Shown: piece by piece, positions 10,469 to 22,814 of the stretch | Layout of the letters: every line of letters begins with the position of its first letter | Numbering within the stretch: the stretch's first letter is position 1 | The notes under the pieces: generated by a model | What the model was told of the DNA's origin: nothing | Seen by the model: only the letters and a program-made list of their open reading frames with translations | The model's database searches: none | Made by a program: the position numbers and the translations under genes | NCBI GenBank assembly: GCA_036924085.1 | Contig: JAVGWX010000006.1 | Coordinates: 40,992,246 to 41,056,245, forward strand | DNA length: 64,000 nucleotides | Source of the DNA: Ariolimax columbianus | Taxonomy: Eukaryota > Mollusca > Gastropoda > Stylommatophora > Arionidae | Reading direction: 5' to 3'

Positions 10469-12117
10469 GACATTCGTGAGCGCTGGACAGAGTACTGTTC
10501 GGAACTATATAAGCATGAAGGTCGAGGTGACCCAAGAAATGCAATGTCTCATGAAATGAGTCTGATAGAGGAAAATCAAACGATAACAAGGGAAGAAGTA
10601 TATGAAGCCGTGAAAATGCTGAAGAGAGGGAAGGCTGTAGGTGTGGATAAAATCCCAGCAGAGCTCCTACAAGTGGGAGGTGAGGCAACAATTGATACCC
10701 TGACATACATCTGCAATAGAATTTGGCAGACAGGAGAGTGGCCCACCAGCTGGACAAAATCAGTAATTATACAACTGCCTAAATCAGGAAACCTAAATAT
10801 GTGACAGAACTATCGAACAATCAGTCTGATAAGTCATCCAAGTAAAGTTCTCTTGAGAATAATGCTTAACAGACTGAAACCACAGGCAGAGAATATCATT
10901 GTCGAAGAACAAGCGGGCTTTCGAGCGGGGTGGAGTACCATCGAGCAGATATTTAATCTTCGGCTAATGAATGAGAAGTACTCAGAGTATCAACAACAAC
11001 TCTACCATGCCTTCATTGACTTTAGAAAGGCGTTTGACAGAGTGTGACATGTGGCGCTATGGTCAACAATGAGGCATTATAAGTTCAACAGTGATATTGT
11101 GAGGGTAAACCTTTATGAGCAGGCGACAAGCGCAGTTTCGGTAGAGGGAACGCTAGGTGATTGGTTCCGTACGACGGTGGGTGTGAGACAGGGATGTATA
11201 CTCTTCCCAACACTTTTCAATATATTCTTGGAGAGAATAATGGAGACGACCTTAAACGGACATGTTGGCACGGTTAAAATAGGTGACAGGCTTATCACAA
11301 ACTTCCGATTTGCTGATGATATTGATGTATTGGCAGGCACAGAAACGGAACTCCAGGAGTTGATTGGTAGATTGGATAGAGCGGCCCTGAGTTTTGGTAT
11401 GGAAATAAATGCAGATAAAACAAAGCTTATGACCAATAACATAACAAGGTTTAAATCTATAATTGAGGCAAATGGGCAGGAACTTGAGGTGGTAAAACGT
11501 TTCAAATATCTGGGATCGTTGATCAGCGAAGAGGAATCGAAGCCAGGGGTAATTGCAAGAATAGCACAAACAACAGCGGCGCTGACTAGGCTGAAACCTA
11601 TACGGCAAGACAAGCGGCTCGCCCTCGGCATAAAAGTTAGACTAATGCGCGCTTTGGTGCTATCAATATTTATGTATGCCTGCGAGACCTGGACCATTAC
11701 AGATATCCAGGGCAGAACACATGCAATGGAAATGAGGTGCTATAGGAAAATCCTAAATGTTACATATAAAGATCGTGTCACGAACGTAGTAATACGTCAG
11801 AGAGTTGAAGACGCTATTGGTCCTTTTGAAGATCTGTTCACAGCTATCAAAAGACGAAAGATGACCTGGTGCGGGCACATCGCGAGGTCCAACGGTATTA
11901 TCAACTCGATACTCTTTGGTTCCGTACCGGGACAGAATGGGCGAGGACGTCCAAGGAAGAGATGGGTGGACAACATCACTGAGTGGTCAGGCCTTCGTCC
12001 CGGTGAGATACGTCAGGTGGCGACAGACAGAGAGGGATGGCGTAGGATTTTGGGAGTGCCTTCGTGTGTGCCCCAACGACCTGATGGGTTACGGGATGAA
12101 CTGAACTGAACTGAACC
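10469..12117 (+). pseudogene. RTE-like LINE reverse transcriptase, nested, two nonsense codons
   Basis: One reading frame from about 10412 to 12109, broken only by in-frame TGA at 10802 and 11045. In order: thumb-side KRGKAVGVDKIPAELL, NYRTISL, EQAGFRAG, catalytic FIDFRKAFDRV (motif A), VRQGCILFPTLFNIFLE (B), RFADDIDVL (FADD box C), KTKLMTNN, FKYLGSLIS, YACETWTI and the C-terminal CYRKIL/RRKMTWCGHIAR region. The endonuclease is missing (5' truncation). The tail is CTGAA repeats. It sits inside the CR1-like copy, which resumes at about 12118. Few lesions suggest recent insertion. The clade call is by resemblance only. Confidence 0.85.
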
Positions 12118-13280
12118 CAAAAATAGACTGCTCCAAGATCCCAGAGCCCACGTATATTTTTTAAAGATACGGGAATACAGTGGGATTAAGATAAATCTGT
12201 ATTATGGAGGAAATTGTTTTTTTTTATTAAGAGGTTGAAAGTGGATAAATGTCCAGGTCAAGATGGTTTTCATCCTAAATTGCTGTTTGAAATAAGAGAC
12301 CGCCTAGCAATAACATTGACAATATGATGTTCTCAAACCCTAGCGAAATGGATTGTTCCGTGGGATTGGAAAGTTGCAGGAATGATCCCCTTATTAAAAA
12401 ATGTAAACAAATTAACCCCAGCAAATTATAGACCAGTGAGTATAACGAGCACAGTCGGTAATATGTTAGAGGCAATTATCAAAGAAAACATTGCAATGCA
12501 ATTAGACAAGCTTAATCTAATCAGAAATAGTCAGGATGGATGTACTAAAGGGAGGTCATACTTAACAAATCTATTGGAATTCATAGATGATGTTACTAAA
12601 ATAATAGATGGAAAAAAGGGGGGTGGGTGTTGGGGTGAAAAAGGGGGGGGGGGGCAGTGAATGTTATTTATCTAGATTTTGCTAAGGCCTTTGATAGAGT
12701 ACCTCATTAAAGATTTTTTAGAAAGTTAAAATCACATGGAATAAGTGGGGAAGTTGCCAAATGGATTGAAAATTGGTTAGCCGGAAGAAGGCAGATAGTT
12801 GGCATAAAAAATTACACTGAGTGGTGTGAAGTAAAAAGTGGAGTGCCATATGGCTCGGTTTTGGAATCAATTTTGATTTTGATATATATAAATTATTTGG
12901 ACAATGATATTGGATCCATAACAAAACTATGCAGCAGTGTTTCATCTAAAGCAAAGGTGGATATATTGAGGTTGGATTTAGATCAAATTCGAGAATGGAC
13001 TGAGAGCTGGCAAATAGAGTTAAATGTAGATAAATGTAGTCATCCACGTGGGTAGATCAAATTTATAACATGATTACAGAATGGGAGTCAACATTACTAG
13101 AAAGATAGAAAGGGAAAGAGACCTAGGGGTTATAATAGATCATACAGGTAAGGTGAGCAAGTCCAGTCAGCAGTTTAAAGGGCAAATGCAATGTAAAGTA
13201 TGATTTTTTTGTTAATATTGAACATAAGAGCACGGAAGTGATTGTCAAACTGTATAAAGCATTAGTTAGACCTAAATTGG

Positions 13281-13536
13281 GGGACGGCGTGGCCTAGTGG
13301 TTAAGTGGCACGGCTCACAACCAAAAGGTGCTGGGTTCGATCCCCATCACAGCACCGGCCGTTACCCCGGGGAAGCGAACCCTTAGAAAATACAGGAGGA
13401 AGCAGACCCTTACATAAAATGCATGCTGAAGTTGGATGCACTGGGCCGACAGACGCAAAATAAAAACACAGTGCAACGCACATCGCCTTTGGGATTTGAA
13501 AAATAAGGCGAACGCCAAAAAAAAAAAAAAAAAAAA
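13281..13536 (+). mobile_element. tRNA-derived SINE S3 with poly-A and TSD
   Basis: A-box TGGCCTAGTGGTTAAG and B-box GGTTCGATCCC near the 5' end, a body ending in a 20 nt poly-A run, and duplications AGACCTAAATTGG (13268-13280) and AGACCTACATTGG (13537-13549). Inserted in the CR1-like copy. Other copies are at 29505-29754 and 43975-44230. Confidence 0.92.
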
Positions 13537-14069
13537 AGACCTACATTGGAGTATTGTGTACAGATGTGGAGTCCTTATCCTAGCAGAGATATAAACATTT
13601 TGGAAAGGATACAAAAAAGAACGACAAAGCTGATAGTTGGATTCTAGAATTACAGTTATGAGGAAAGACTCTGAAAAACCGGCCTACATTGTCTAAAAAA
13701 CTAAATAATTCGAAGTGACTTGATACAGGTTTATAAGACAATTAACAGAAAGGATAGATTAGACTATAACAAGTAGGTTTTTTTTCAATATGCAAACAAA
13801 TTACAAGAACAGGAGGCAAAATTACAAATTATATAAAGATAAGTCTAGATTGGATATTAGGAAATATATTTTTAGTCAGTGAATGGTGAATATTTGGAAT
13901 GTATTCCCAAAGGAAGTAGTGGAGGCAGTGACAATAATATTCAAGAATAGATTGGATGCGCATAGTTTTTAGAGCAAGGAAAACTAAACGAAACTGATTG
14001 TATAGCAAATCTGCAGTCTTCCAAATCAGTAGAAAGACGTTGAGTTAAAAGTTAAGTTTATTACACTCC

Positions 14070-16420
14070 ACCTTCACTAAAAAAATAATTGTGAGCATAT
14101 TATCTATTTTTAAATGCATTAACTGACCTTGCCTTCATTACATCCTGTGTCAGTGTATTTCAAGGATCCACGACTCCAAAAAAAAAAATTAATTTTGTTT
14201 ATATTCTTCTTCTTCGTAAGCTGTCAAACGTCAACCTGTATTTGTTCGCAGAAAGCAGCGGTCATCCTGAGGCTGTCGACACTGCCATAGAGCTTGTCTA
14301 GTGTTGCCACTGGTGATGGCCACATGTGCTTTCTCTGGTCCTCGTATGTCGGGCAGTTTTGCAGCAGATGTTCAGCGGCCATTTTCCCGGTACCACAAGT
14401 GTATTCGTCAGTGCCACCTATCTTCAGTTTATTGAATAGGTGGTACCTCAGTCTGTTGTGGCCTGTGCGGAGTCTGAAGACCACGACCTGCTGTCTTCTG
14501 TTCAACTGGTAATAGGCATCATTTTTGTGTAGCCAGTATGTTCTGTTTCCCATTTGGCCATGTATCTGGCCCTAATAAGCCTTTTGGACTCTTTGTAGGC
14601 CACACTAAAATCTGGTTGTGGTAGTCTTGCACCTTCTTTTGCCAGTTTGTCTGCCTTCTCGTTGCCTTGGATGTTACAGTGGGATGGAACCCACTATACC
14701 ACTACTCTTTTTAGTGCGGACTGCTGGCATAGTTGACAGAGAACTGCTATTAAATCATAAAGTTCAGTATTTTTCTGGCTTTTTAGTGTTGTCAATATGG
14801 CCAGGGTATCTGTAAACAGGACTTTCTGGCTTTCATTGCTTTCGCCTATGAGCATTGCTTCTACTGCAGACTTCAGTGCCTCTGCCTCCGCTCTGAAATT
14901 GCTTGAGAATTTTCCAGTTGCCACTGACAGTGTTATTTTTCTACCATTTGGTAGGCTCATGAATACCCCTGCCCCTCCGTTCTGTGTTGTGTTTGTTACA
15001 GAACCGTCAGTGTTTGCTTGGGTCCAGTCCATGCTTCGGTAGTTTCTGTTATGTACCTCAGGGTTATGTCTCTTCTTTCATTTCAGTCTGGCTGTTTTTG
15101 TTTCCAATACCTGATATATTTTCTACCATATCCGGAATGATATGCTTCCTCCAGGTAGGTTTGCGTACAGTAGGGGTGGGCTTTTGTATTGTTACGGTGT
15201 TCATAGGGTCTTCGCTCATTTTTGCTTTGGCTATTTCTGCAAAGTTTCTCCGCTTTAGTTTCCCATTTCCAAATCTATTTAGTCTCTGATGTATTGGATG
15301 GTCTGTCAGTCTTCTGAGTTTCTCTGCTTGCTGCTAGGCTCTGCAGTCTCTTCTGTCGGTCATGGATTGCAGATTTGTAATCTTTTCAAGTTCTACAATT
15401 GACGTTGACTTCATGCCTCCTGTTATTACTCTCATGGCTTGGTTTTGAAGTTTGCTAATTTTATCAAAGTTCGCCTTTGCTGCTGTTGTCCATGCCGCAA
15501 TGCCATTCTCGAGAACTGGTCTCACTCTTCCAGTGTACAGTTTCTTTAGTATTCTGTCGTCTGCTCCCCAGCTTGTGGCAGCAAGTTTCCTCATGTTTGC
15601 CATTCTTTCTCTGGCTCTCATTCGGTTTCTCTCGATCTGACTTTTCCATGTCATGCGCCGATCAAATGTGACTCCCAGGTAGTTTGGGTTTTCGTTTGGC
15701 CGCAGATAGACTTATTTTAGTTTTCTGGGGTTTATTTGAAAGCGAGAATATCGTACATGTTGTTTTTTCCAAATTTATTTTGACCAGCCATGAGTTCGCC
15801 CACTCCTCCAACGATGTTAGTGCCTGCTGCGTCCGATTGTTTGCTATCGTGAGATTTTATTCAGAGGTCCACATAGCCAGATCGTCTGCAAACATGGAGC
15901 TGTGGACTCTTCTTGGTATATTCTCTGTGATGTTGTTTATATACACCGGTTCTTTATATTCAATCTGGACATTTCTGTAAAGATTTGGAGTTGTGCCCTC
16001 TTGTTCTTGCAGATGATCGCACTTTGAAAAACCTGGTATGGTCAAATTTATACTTCCCATTGATTCATTTATAAAACTGTATTGGCACTTCGAATTATGT
16101 TCTGTACTAGACACTGAATACCAGTTTGTCTGAGTCTTTTTTTAAAACTATAATTCTGGAATCCCACGATAATTTGTGTAGCTCTTCTTTGCATTCTTTC
16201 TAGCATCTCTATATCCACTCTATGATATGGACTTCACACCTGAACACAGTACTCCAATTTAGTTCTCACCAATGATTTAGATAGTTTGACTTCTTTGCTC
16301 TATTGCGTAATGTTTCTCTTAATCATACCCAGCATGCATTAGCCTTATCACTGCCACCTGGGCCTGTTCCTGCACCTTATCTGTAAGATCTATTATGAAT
16401 CCAGGTTCCATCAAAATTTG
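14070..16420 (-). mobile_element. CR1-like LINE (minus), split by an RNase-H LINE
   Basis: The 3' part lies at 14070-14198 (GCATTAACTGACCTTGCC) and resumes at 15953-16420 (AATCTGGACATTTCTG, CACCTGAACACAGTACTCCA), exactly collinear with the reverse of 28600-29110 once the insertion is removed. Frames are destroyed. Confidence 0.85.
14207..15952 (-). mobile_element. RNase-H LINE, 5'-truncated, nested
   Basis: Duplication TTTATATTC at 14198-14206 and 15953-15961. The minus strand codes, in several frames, for the RT end (ENIPRRVHSSMFADDLAMW), the WKSQIERNRMRARERMANMR and VRPVLENGIAAW linker, the RNase H domain (ANTDGSVTNT, FRAEAEAL, FTDTLAI) and the cysteine-containing TCGTGKMAAEHLLQNCPTY tail. 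The (TTC)n tail lies at the left end. Confidence 0.9.
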
Positions 16421-16564
16421 ATAGATTAACAGATCGCACTAGTAGAGACAATTTCCACATTGTCATGTCTCTAGCTTGTTGGGAATCTACGCAAACGGAC
16501 AACGTTTATAGAAGCGTGTCATTTAACGGGCCTTAAACACTACGTTCCATCTATCATTAACGCT

Positions 16565-16965
16565 ATGTCATTGGGGTTGTTTTCAAATTGATGGCGTTAA
16601 CTGGTGGATTTATAGAGATAAGAAATATAAGCTGCTTACCCAAGCATTCACTGCTCAGATTTGTTTTTATTTGATCCCCGATATATTTTCTCGAATTTAA
16701 ACCTTTCCAGCTCGATTTAAAGTATAGGTCTTCAACAAATACGCACTGTCCTGCTACTTTATTCCCATTGTTGGGGTAGTCGAAGTGTTTTAGACAGAAG
16801 ATTACAGGCCACTTTGCCACTGCTGTCGACACGTCGTGTGTTGACTATGTTTGTTTATTTCACCCCGAACAGAAAAAAACCATATATGCCTTACCGGGGA
16901 TCGATCCACTGCCGTCCTTTTCACCATGCATCTAAACCATTCGGCCACGCTCTCTTTACAATTCC
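16565..16965 (-). mobile_element. tRNA-derived SINE S6
   Basis: On the minus strand the head near 16965 reads GCGTGGCCGAATGGTTTAGA (A box) and GGATCGATCCCC (B box). The body to 16565 shares segments with 20640-20890 (TTTATAGGGATGAGAAAT, GATCCCCGAT). It lies in intron 3 of the WAP-like gene. No TSD established. Confidence 0.6.
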
Positions 16966-17126
16966 GCACTAAATCATTTAATTTTGACTTTCCGTTTCTA
17001 TTGAAGTTTTTGTAGCTTAAAGTTTCAACAGGATGTGGTAGCCAACTCAAGCAGGTTACAGTGTTACTAATCTTTGCTACCATTTCGGGACCCTGTTATA
17101 CTCCTGTTGTGTATCGTATTACTCAC

Positions 17127-17246
17127 CAATAATGTGTTGGCAGGTATGGCCGCATCCATTTGACCTGCACTCATATCCTTCTGGGCAACCGTTGTCACAT
17201 GCTTCCACACAGGAACCTCGACGTACGTGCTCGTCTTGCTTCAGCG
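17127..17246 (-). CDS. WAP-like secreted protein, exon 3 (second cysteine module)
   Basis: A 120 nt phase 1-1 exon. Acceptor TTTTTCTAG; the first bases CG complete a GCG Ala codon; donor G/GTGAGT at 17126-17121. Its 40 residues include RGSCVEACDN, GCPEGYEC and RSNGCGHTCQ: six cysteines with the same spacing as exons 2 and 4, but without the eight-residue DLELPA stretch before ACPEG. Splice sites, phase and codon phase all agree with neighbouring exons of the same gene. Confidence 0.78.
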
Positions 17247-17489
17247 CTAGAAAAACATTGAGACAATTTAGTTCATTCTGATTAACATTATTTATGTTAA
17301 TAATCCATTAGTCCGTAATACTAGTTTACTCTTCAGGTTACCAGCAAGCACTACACCTGGTCATTTGAAAGAGTGTATTAAATCACTTTCGTGGGCTTGT
17401 GTATTGTCAGTTTATGTAGCAACTCAATGTGCATTGTGAGATTGCTGAGACTTCGTACAGTGAAGTCACTGACACTCATTTTTCTGTTT

Positions 17490-17850
17490 CTTCTTCGTTT
17501 TCAAACTCTCGATACCAAATCCTGAATATAGCGTTGCAAGTAGCAGGTTGTTCGTAGAACGGAATGCGTTGTGTCGTAGTTTACAGCTCAATTGCGATAT
17601 GTGCACCTTTCGGTGCGACACATCCGGCTTCAGGAGGCATTTTCGGTATCAGGTTAGCCTTCCCTCTTCGATCCCTTCTCCTTAGCCAGTCTGCTCTGCT
17701 GCAGCCTGTTTTCAAGGATCACCCGGGGGAGGTGTAGAAGTTTCTTATCAGACCTGGTTCGCTCGTCCTGACGCTAGCAGTTAGCTTTGAGTCTCTGAAT
17801 TCAGCTACCCAATGCTGACTGCTGCAGCTCATGCACTGCTCGGCGCCCTG
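17490..17850 (-). mobile_element. SINE-like S1 copy
   Basis: Same sequence as 1083-1425, including TGCGTTGTGTCGTAGTTTAC and the CTGCTGCAGCC region. Its 3' end (left) carries TTTCTTCTTCG, the complement of a (GAA)n tail. It lies in intron 2 of the WAP-like gene. Confidence 0.85.
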
Positions 17851-18969
17851 ATCATGCCTCTAACACTCCATCCTTATCACAGTGTCTGCTGTAAGGACTT
17901 GTTCTTTGTATGATTGTATCTTTGATGTTTACACCATCAGACCATGGTGAACTCCGCCACTGTCTGAACTCCATCATTTGGTCTGTACAATTTTGAGTCA
18001 AGTGTTGAATAGTGTAGTTGGTGTTCTTTTCTCTTAAGAGCCGACGTCACTGCAGACCGGGCAGACCCATAGATAATCAGTCCCTTGCAGCATATGGCGA
18101 AGAGTGTAGATACTGATTATTCCTGTAGCACGCTGGTTGTACACACTTCTACTCCGTCCACTCTTGCACCACCCCCACCCCACCCCCAATCTCCCCCCCA
18201 CCCTTCTGGATCTACGTATAATTTCAAATACCTCCAACCTGTGCCTTACTGATTCATCGACTATAGAGTCTTCATCCAAATAGGTGGTCGTTGATCAACT
18301 TCAAAATTTCACCTCTATCAATTGTCAATGTCCGCATTGCAGGTGGCCCTTAGACCAGGAGGTCAGATTCGTCATTTTCCAAATCCCAGTATGGCAAGCA
18401 TTGTAGATCCACACGCGTTCCCGAAGGTTCGAGACCTGTATATCCACCATCCACGCATGCCACATACATCCCCTCTACACCTTCCGAAACAAAGATTGAG
18501 AGTCAGAAATGATTTCGGTCATCACTAAAAATAGCTAGAGCATCTGCTTTATTTGCAGGAGCCAGGCCCATAAAACATCCTCATCAGTTTGTCGGGTTAG
18601 TTCGAGATAACTTCAGGGCTTTTCCTTCTTACCACACACTTGTTTACACACTTCATTTGACTCTGTCCAACAATCAAACTCTTGCACAACTTGCACACGC
18701 GCCTTCAGGGTGAGGCCCCTCCATTGCACTTTGGTTGGGCTGACTTCTGAGAGCGCACAAACCTAGCATAGGTACATACAGACGCACACATACATCCAAG
18801 CACTGGTTTATGCATCTTAATATCGCCCAATTGACTACGGTCTGGGTTGGGATAGGCGCGCCTCCGCCAGTAGAAACTAGTGAGGCAAACACGTAATATG
18901 AAAAAATAATAATATTTGCTTAGTTCATAGTTGGGAAGCAGACGATTCAAGCTTCTACAAGCGTTTACT
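17851..18969. other. No gene recognised; possible old LINE remnants
   Basis: A stretch of 18034-18540 has moderate GC and partial frames on both strands, but no RT, endonuclease or other motif could be named. The rest is unique-looking intron sequence. Confidence 0.4.
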
Positions 18970-20615
18970 GCCGCGTGAATCTAGGTTAATTGATCAAGGA
19001 CCGAATGAAGTTAGGTTAATTGGCCAAGGGCCATATGAAGTTAGGTTAATTGACTAAGGGCCACATGAAGTTAGGTTAATTGATCAAGAACCACATGAAG
19101 TTATGTTAATTGATTAAGGGCCGCATGAAGTTAGGTTAATTGATCAAGGACCGAATGAAGTTAAGTTAATTGGCCAAGGGCCATATGAAGTTAGGTTAAT
19201 TGACTAAGGGCCACATTAAGTTAGGTTAATTTATAAAGGACCACATGAAGTTATGTTAATTGATCAAGGACCACATGAATCTCGGTTATTTGATCAAGGG
19301 TCGCAAGAAGTTAAGTTAATTGATCAAGGGCCGCATGGAGTTAAGTTAATTGATCAAGAGCCGCATGAAGTTAAGTTAATTGATCAATCGCCGCATGAAG
19401 TTAAGTTAATTGATCAAGAGCCGCATCAAGTTAAGTTACCTGATCAAAGGCCACATGAAGATAGGTTAATTGATCAAGAGCCGCATGAAGTTAGGTTAAT
19501 TGATCAAGGGCCGCATCGTTAAGTTAATTGATCAAGGGCTGCATGAAGTTAGGTTAATGGGAATAAGGGTTGCAAGAAATTATGTTAGTTTAAAAAAGGA
19601 CACATGAAGTCAGAGTAATGGGAAAAAAGTATGTGTTAATGAAAAAGGTCTGCATGAAGGCACACTAATATAACAAGGGCCGCATGGTATTTGAATAACG
19701 AGTCAAGGGCCGCATGAAGTTATTTTATTAGGAAAAGAGCACCATGAAGTTCTATTAACAAGAAATGAGTCGCATGCAGTTATGTTAGTAGGGCAAGGGT
19801 CGTATTGAGTTATGTTAGTTGGGCAAAGGTCGCATGAAGTTATATTAGTAGGGCAAGAGTCGCATGTAGTTATGTTAGTAAGGAAAGGGCCGCATGAAGT
19901 TATGTTAGTAATAAAAGGGCCGCATGAAGTTATGTTAGTAATTAAAGAGCCGCATGAAGTTATGTTAGTAAACAAAGGGCCGCATTAAGTTATGTTAGGA
20001 TGACAAGGTCACATGAAGTTATGTCAATAAGACAAGGGCCGCATGACGTTTTATTAGTATGACAGGGTCGCATGAAGTTATTTTAGTGGGACAAGAGCCG
20101 CATGAAGTTATGTTAGTACGGAAAAGGCCGCATGAAGTTATGTTAGTATGACAAGATCGCATGAAGTTATGTTAGTAGGACAAGGTGGCATGAAGTTATG
20201 TTAGTATGACAAGATCGCATGAAGTTATGTTAGTAGGACAAGGTGGCATGAAGTTGTGTTAGTAGAACAAGGGTCGCATGAAGTTATGTTAGTAGGACAA
20301 GGTCACACGAAGTTATTTTAGTAGGACAATGATTGCATGAAGTTCGGTTATAAACGAAGAACCACACAAAGTGTAGTGAATGAACCATGTGTTGCATGAA
20401 GTCAAATTAATAAAGCAACAGACGCAATGAAGTCAAGTTAACGGAACATGGGCCACATGAATAATGATAATAGAGCAAGGGCGACATTAAGTCAAGATGA
20501 TGGAGCAATGGCCCCATAACGTCATGTTAATAGAACAAGTGCCGAAAGTAGTCATTTTAAATTTAGCAAAGGCCGTATGAAGTCATGTTAATGGAACAAG
20601 GGTCACAGGAAGTCT
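18970..20615. repeat. 30 bp satellite, about 55 copies, two variant blocks
   Basis: Left block (about 18970-19560) is built on TTAATTGATCAAGGGCCGCA plus TGAAGTTAGG, period exactly 30. The right block (19560-20610) keeps GCCGCATGAAGTTATGTTAG but replaces the middle with short variable GGACAAGG, with period 28-30. The 30 bp period is divisible by three, so open frames such as 19253-19522 arise with a ten-residue repeat (DQGPHEVKLI). No start context or splice evidence supports coding. Lies in intron 2 of the WAP-like gene. Confidence 0.95.
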
Positions 20616-20633
20616 AACGACGGGCTTTGATTG

Positions 20634-20890
20634 ATTGATTGATTGATTAGTTGAATTTACTAAGAACATCGTTTGTAAAGCTCATCCCTACTATAGAGAC
20701 GATCAAATGAGAAAATGTGCGTGTCTTGGCATGAAAGAAATGTGGTATATAACTGTCATTAGGGCGCCTTATTCTTTTGAGTGGGTACGCCGCTGGTTTT
20801 ATAGGGATGAGAAATGTATTTTGCTTATCCATACAGTCACTGAATAGTGTGCGATCTATGTTTCATCCCCGATGCATCTCGTTTTAGTTT
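20634..20890 (-). mobile_element. SINE S6-related body with (TTGA)n end
   Basis: GATTGATTGATTGATT at the left, then sequence shared with 16565-16820. It may be the 3' half of the SINE whose tRNA-like head is near 21250. Confidence 0.5.
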
Positions 20891-20979
20891 TAGTCGAAAA
20901 ATCAACGCCATTTCACACGGTTAAACCCATAGTGCTCTCTGAATATTTGAAGAATCTCAGCACAATGCACGAGCCCGTA

Positions 20980-21262
20980 ACACCGGCGAGGATCCCGTAA
21001 TAGATTGGGTAAACTTTTACATCATTTTGAATTTTGCCCGGGCAGCGGCCGTTAAACCTACCCTTTTAGATTCCCGACTGCCAAAGGATCTTTAACGTGC
21101 GCCACCATGCAACGGGCGTCTGATCTCTACTACCCAGAGATCTGGGAAAATACCAAAAAGTCCACGTGAAAGAAATTCCGGTCTCTGTCGTGATTTGAAC
21201 CCTCGCTCTCCAACACCCTAGACCGACGTCTTACCTCGATACCCCTCAGTCCCCTATCTTGT
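20980..21262 (-). mobile_element. tRNA-derived SINE S5
   Basis: On the minus strand: A-box-like GGTATCGAGGTAAGACG, B box GGGTTCAAATC, then a body (CACGTGGA, CCAGATCTCTGGGTAG, GTGGCGCACGTTAAA) also present at 25770-26020 on the plus strand. Confidence 0.7.
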
Positions 21263-21269
21263 TACTCAC

Positions 21270-21422
21270 CAATAATCTTTCGACATGTATATCCACATCC
21301 GTTTGACCTGCATTCATATCCTTCTGGACAGGCAGGAAGCTCCAGATCTGACGACCCAACGATGTTACATGTTACCACACAGGCACCTCTACGCACAGGC
21401 GCGCCATGGCTTGGGACCTTCG
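21270..21422 (-). CDS. WAP-like secreted protein, exon 2 (first cysteine module)
   Basis: A 153 nt phase 1-1 exon; acceptor GGTTATTCAAG, donor G/GTGAGT at 21269-21264. Joined to exon 1, its first two bases make an Ala codon, so the mature N-terminus is predicted near AKVPSHGAPVRRGAC, with signal cleavage after ...STNA. Six cysteines follow the same plan: CVVTC, ACPEGYEC, NGCGYTC. It has an intact frame and shares DLELPACPEGYECRSNGCG with exon 4. WAP modules often act as protease inhibitors or antimicrobials; that role is family knowledge, not shown here. Confidence 0.8.
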
Positions 21423-21839
21423 CTTGAATAACCATTAACAATATTTAGTTCGCTGCTCTTCAACCTGGGCGCTACTGCCCAGTAGTAGGCGGTTTTAGCT
21501 TTCATGTGGGCGGTAGTAGAATAATGTAGTAGAAACATGTATTAAAAATCTAGTATTATTATTAGGGCAATGCAGAGACTATACAACCTAAGGAAACTAT
21601 CGCAGAATACCAGCAGACCAACAAAGGTAAAAAGTGTGAGAACCTGTGTTGTTTTCCGTGACAGCTTACCCGTGAGAAATATGGACAGTAATCAAAACAC
21701 AAACGATGAGAATCGAGGAGTCGAATCAAAAGATTCTCAGAATATCATAGACCAAAAGAAAGAAAAATGCAGACATTCGACTAGTAGAGACGAGGCAAAG
21801 AGAAGAATTAGTTCATAGATTCAAAAGACACAAAGGTAT

Positions 21840-22060
21840 TGAGAGAACGGTAATGAAAGGTATGGTGCGAGTAAGAGAGGCAGAGGCAGACCAAGAAGAT
21901 GATGGCACCAAGATGTTAAGGGGTGCTTGGATATGACTCCTCGGCAGGCTGGATATTTGGCAAGAAACCGAGTTTCTTTCAGACGGGCTGTGATGGGAGC
22001 GATGTTCTGCAAACGACATGTCACGTGAAGATGATGGTGATGTATTTAAAACATCCAAAA
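21840..22060 (+). mobile_element. LINE C-terminal fragment
   Basis: AGAGGCAGAGGCAGACCAAG codes for the RGRGRPRR motif that precedes LINE C-termini, followed by CLDMTPRQAGYLARNR in one frame. The end (GATGTTCTGC) is shared with 4840-4865. Confidence 0.55.
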
Positions 22061-22229
22061 TATACAAACTCGGTGGACGATTGCAAAATATTCTTCAATC
22101 TAGATTTAATTGGACGTAATGAAAATGTACCATCGCGAAAGTTATACAAGTGGGCGCCAAGTATGAAATGGTTGACGAGTCTTGATTTGGACTTAGCTCA
22201 TCATCACAATTAACATAACTTCAAAACTG

Positions 22230-22570
22230 TGCGCCCCGATGCCCTGAGTTGTTCCGGCGCTCTGTGTCAAGGTAAATAGTAAATCTATCCTCCACATGGG
22301 GAGGAAGACTAAGGTCTGGTCAGGAAAAATATACTGATCTGACATGTTAGTCAGGGTCAGGCAAAACACATTGGTCAAGTCCCTCACTTCGACTTCCTAG
22401 TAGCCCTCCCTGAAAACGGGCTGTTTTCATGGTAGCCTGGCTAACGGGGTAAGGGATCAATGTGAGGACCCCGGTTCACCTTCATAAGCCCACTCGAGAT
22501 GTGAAGAAAACTACTGCAATCCACCTCTTAACGTCCTTTTCCGGACGCACGAAAGAGTAACCTTCTCATT
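22230..22570 (-). mobile_element. Interspersed repeat family F
   Basis: Shares AAAAGGACGTTAAG, GTTAGCCAGGCT and GACCCTGACTAACATGT segments with 35390-35640 and 52690-52960 (both plus). No coding content. Possibly a SINE; no pol III boxes were convincing. Confidence 0.55.
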
Positions 22571-22814
22571 GAACAATTTCCTTCACGTAGAAAAATAACA
22601 CAAACTGACGGTATAAAACACAAATCAATGTTGAGAGTGATCCTGTCACAGAATCCTGTCCTGAAACTGACATATCTATCTTTGTTTCCCGAACACGCTA
22701 TTATAGTTGTACTGGTAGTTGATACATGCAAATTAAGTTATTTAGTCAGCCTAGGAATGTGACGTTACAAAGGGATTTCTCCGTGAGTCAGGTGCCCTGT
22801 ATCTTTAGTAGGAT

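Larger units (their letters stand above)
9817..14062 (+). mobile_element. CR1-like LINE copy interrupted by a LINE and a SINE
   Basis: Collinear with 26960-29190: the endonuclease end (FGSSDHQIIR equivalent), then NYRPVS, DFAKAFDRVPH, the SGVP region and the 3' UTR TCTGCAGTCTTCCAAA. Many frameshifts and stops, and the YADD-type box is lost. Two later insertions split it: an RTE-like LINE at about 10469-12117 and SINE S3 at 13281-13536. An (AT)n run sits at 10128-10202. Confidence 0.9.

Noticed and set aside
13281..13360. tRNA gene (also 1465-1540, 29680-29754, 16890-16965)
   Set aside because: A and B boxes are present but no cloverleaf acceptor pairing; each continues into a SINE body with TSDs or shared 3' sequence.
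19253..19522. Ten-residue repeat protein in the 30 bp satellite
   Set aside because: The period is a multiple of three and the unit lacks stops in this stretch only; neighbouring units are closed.
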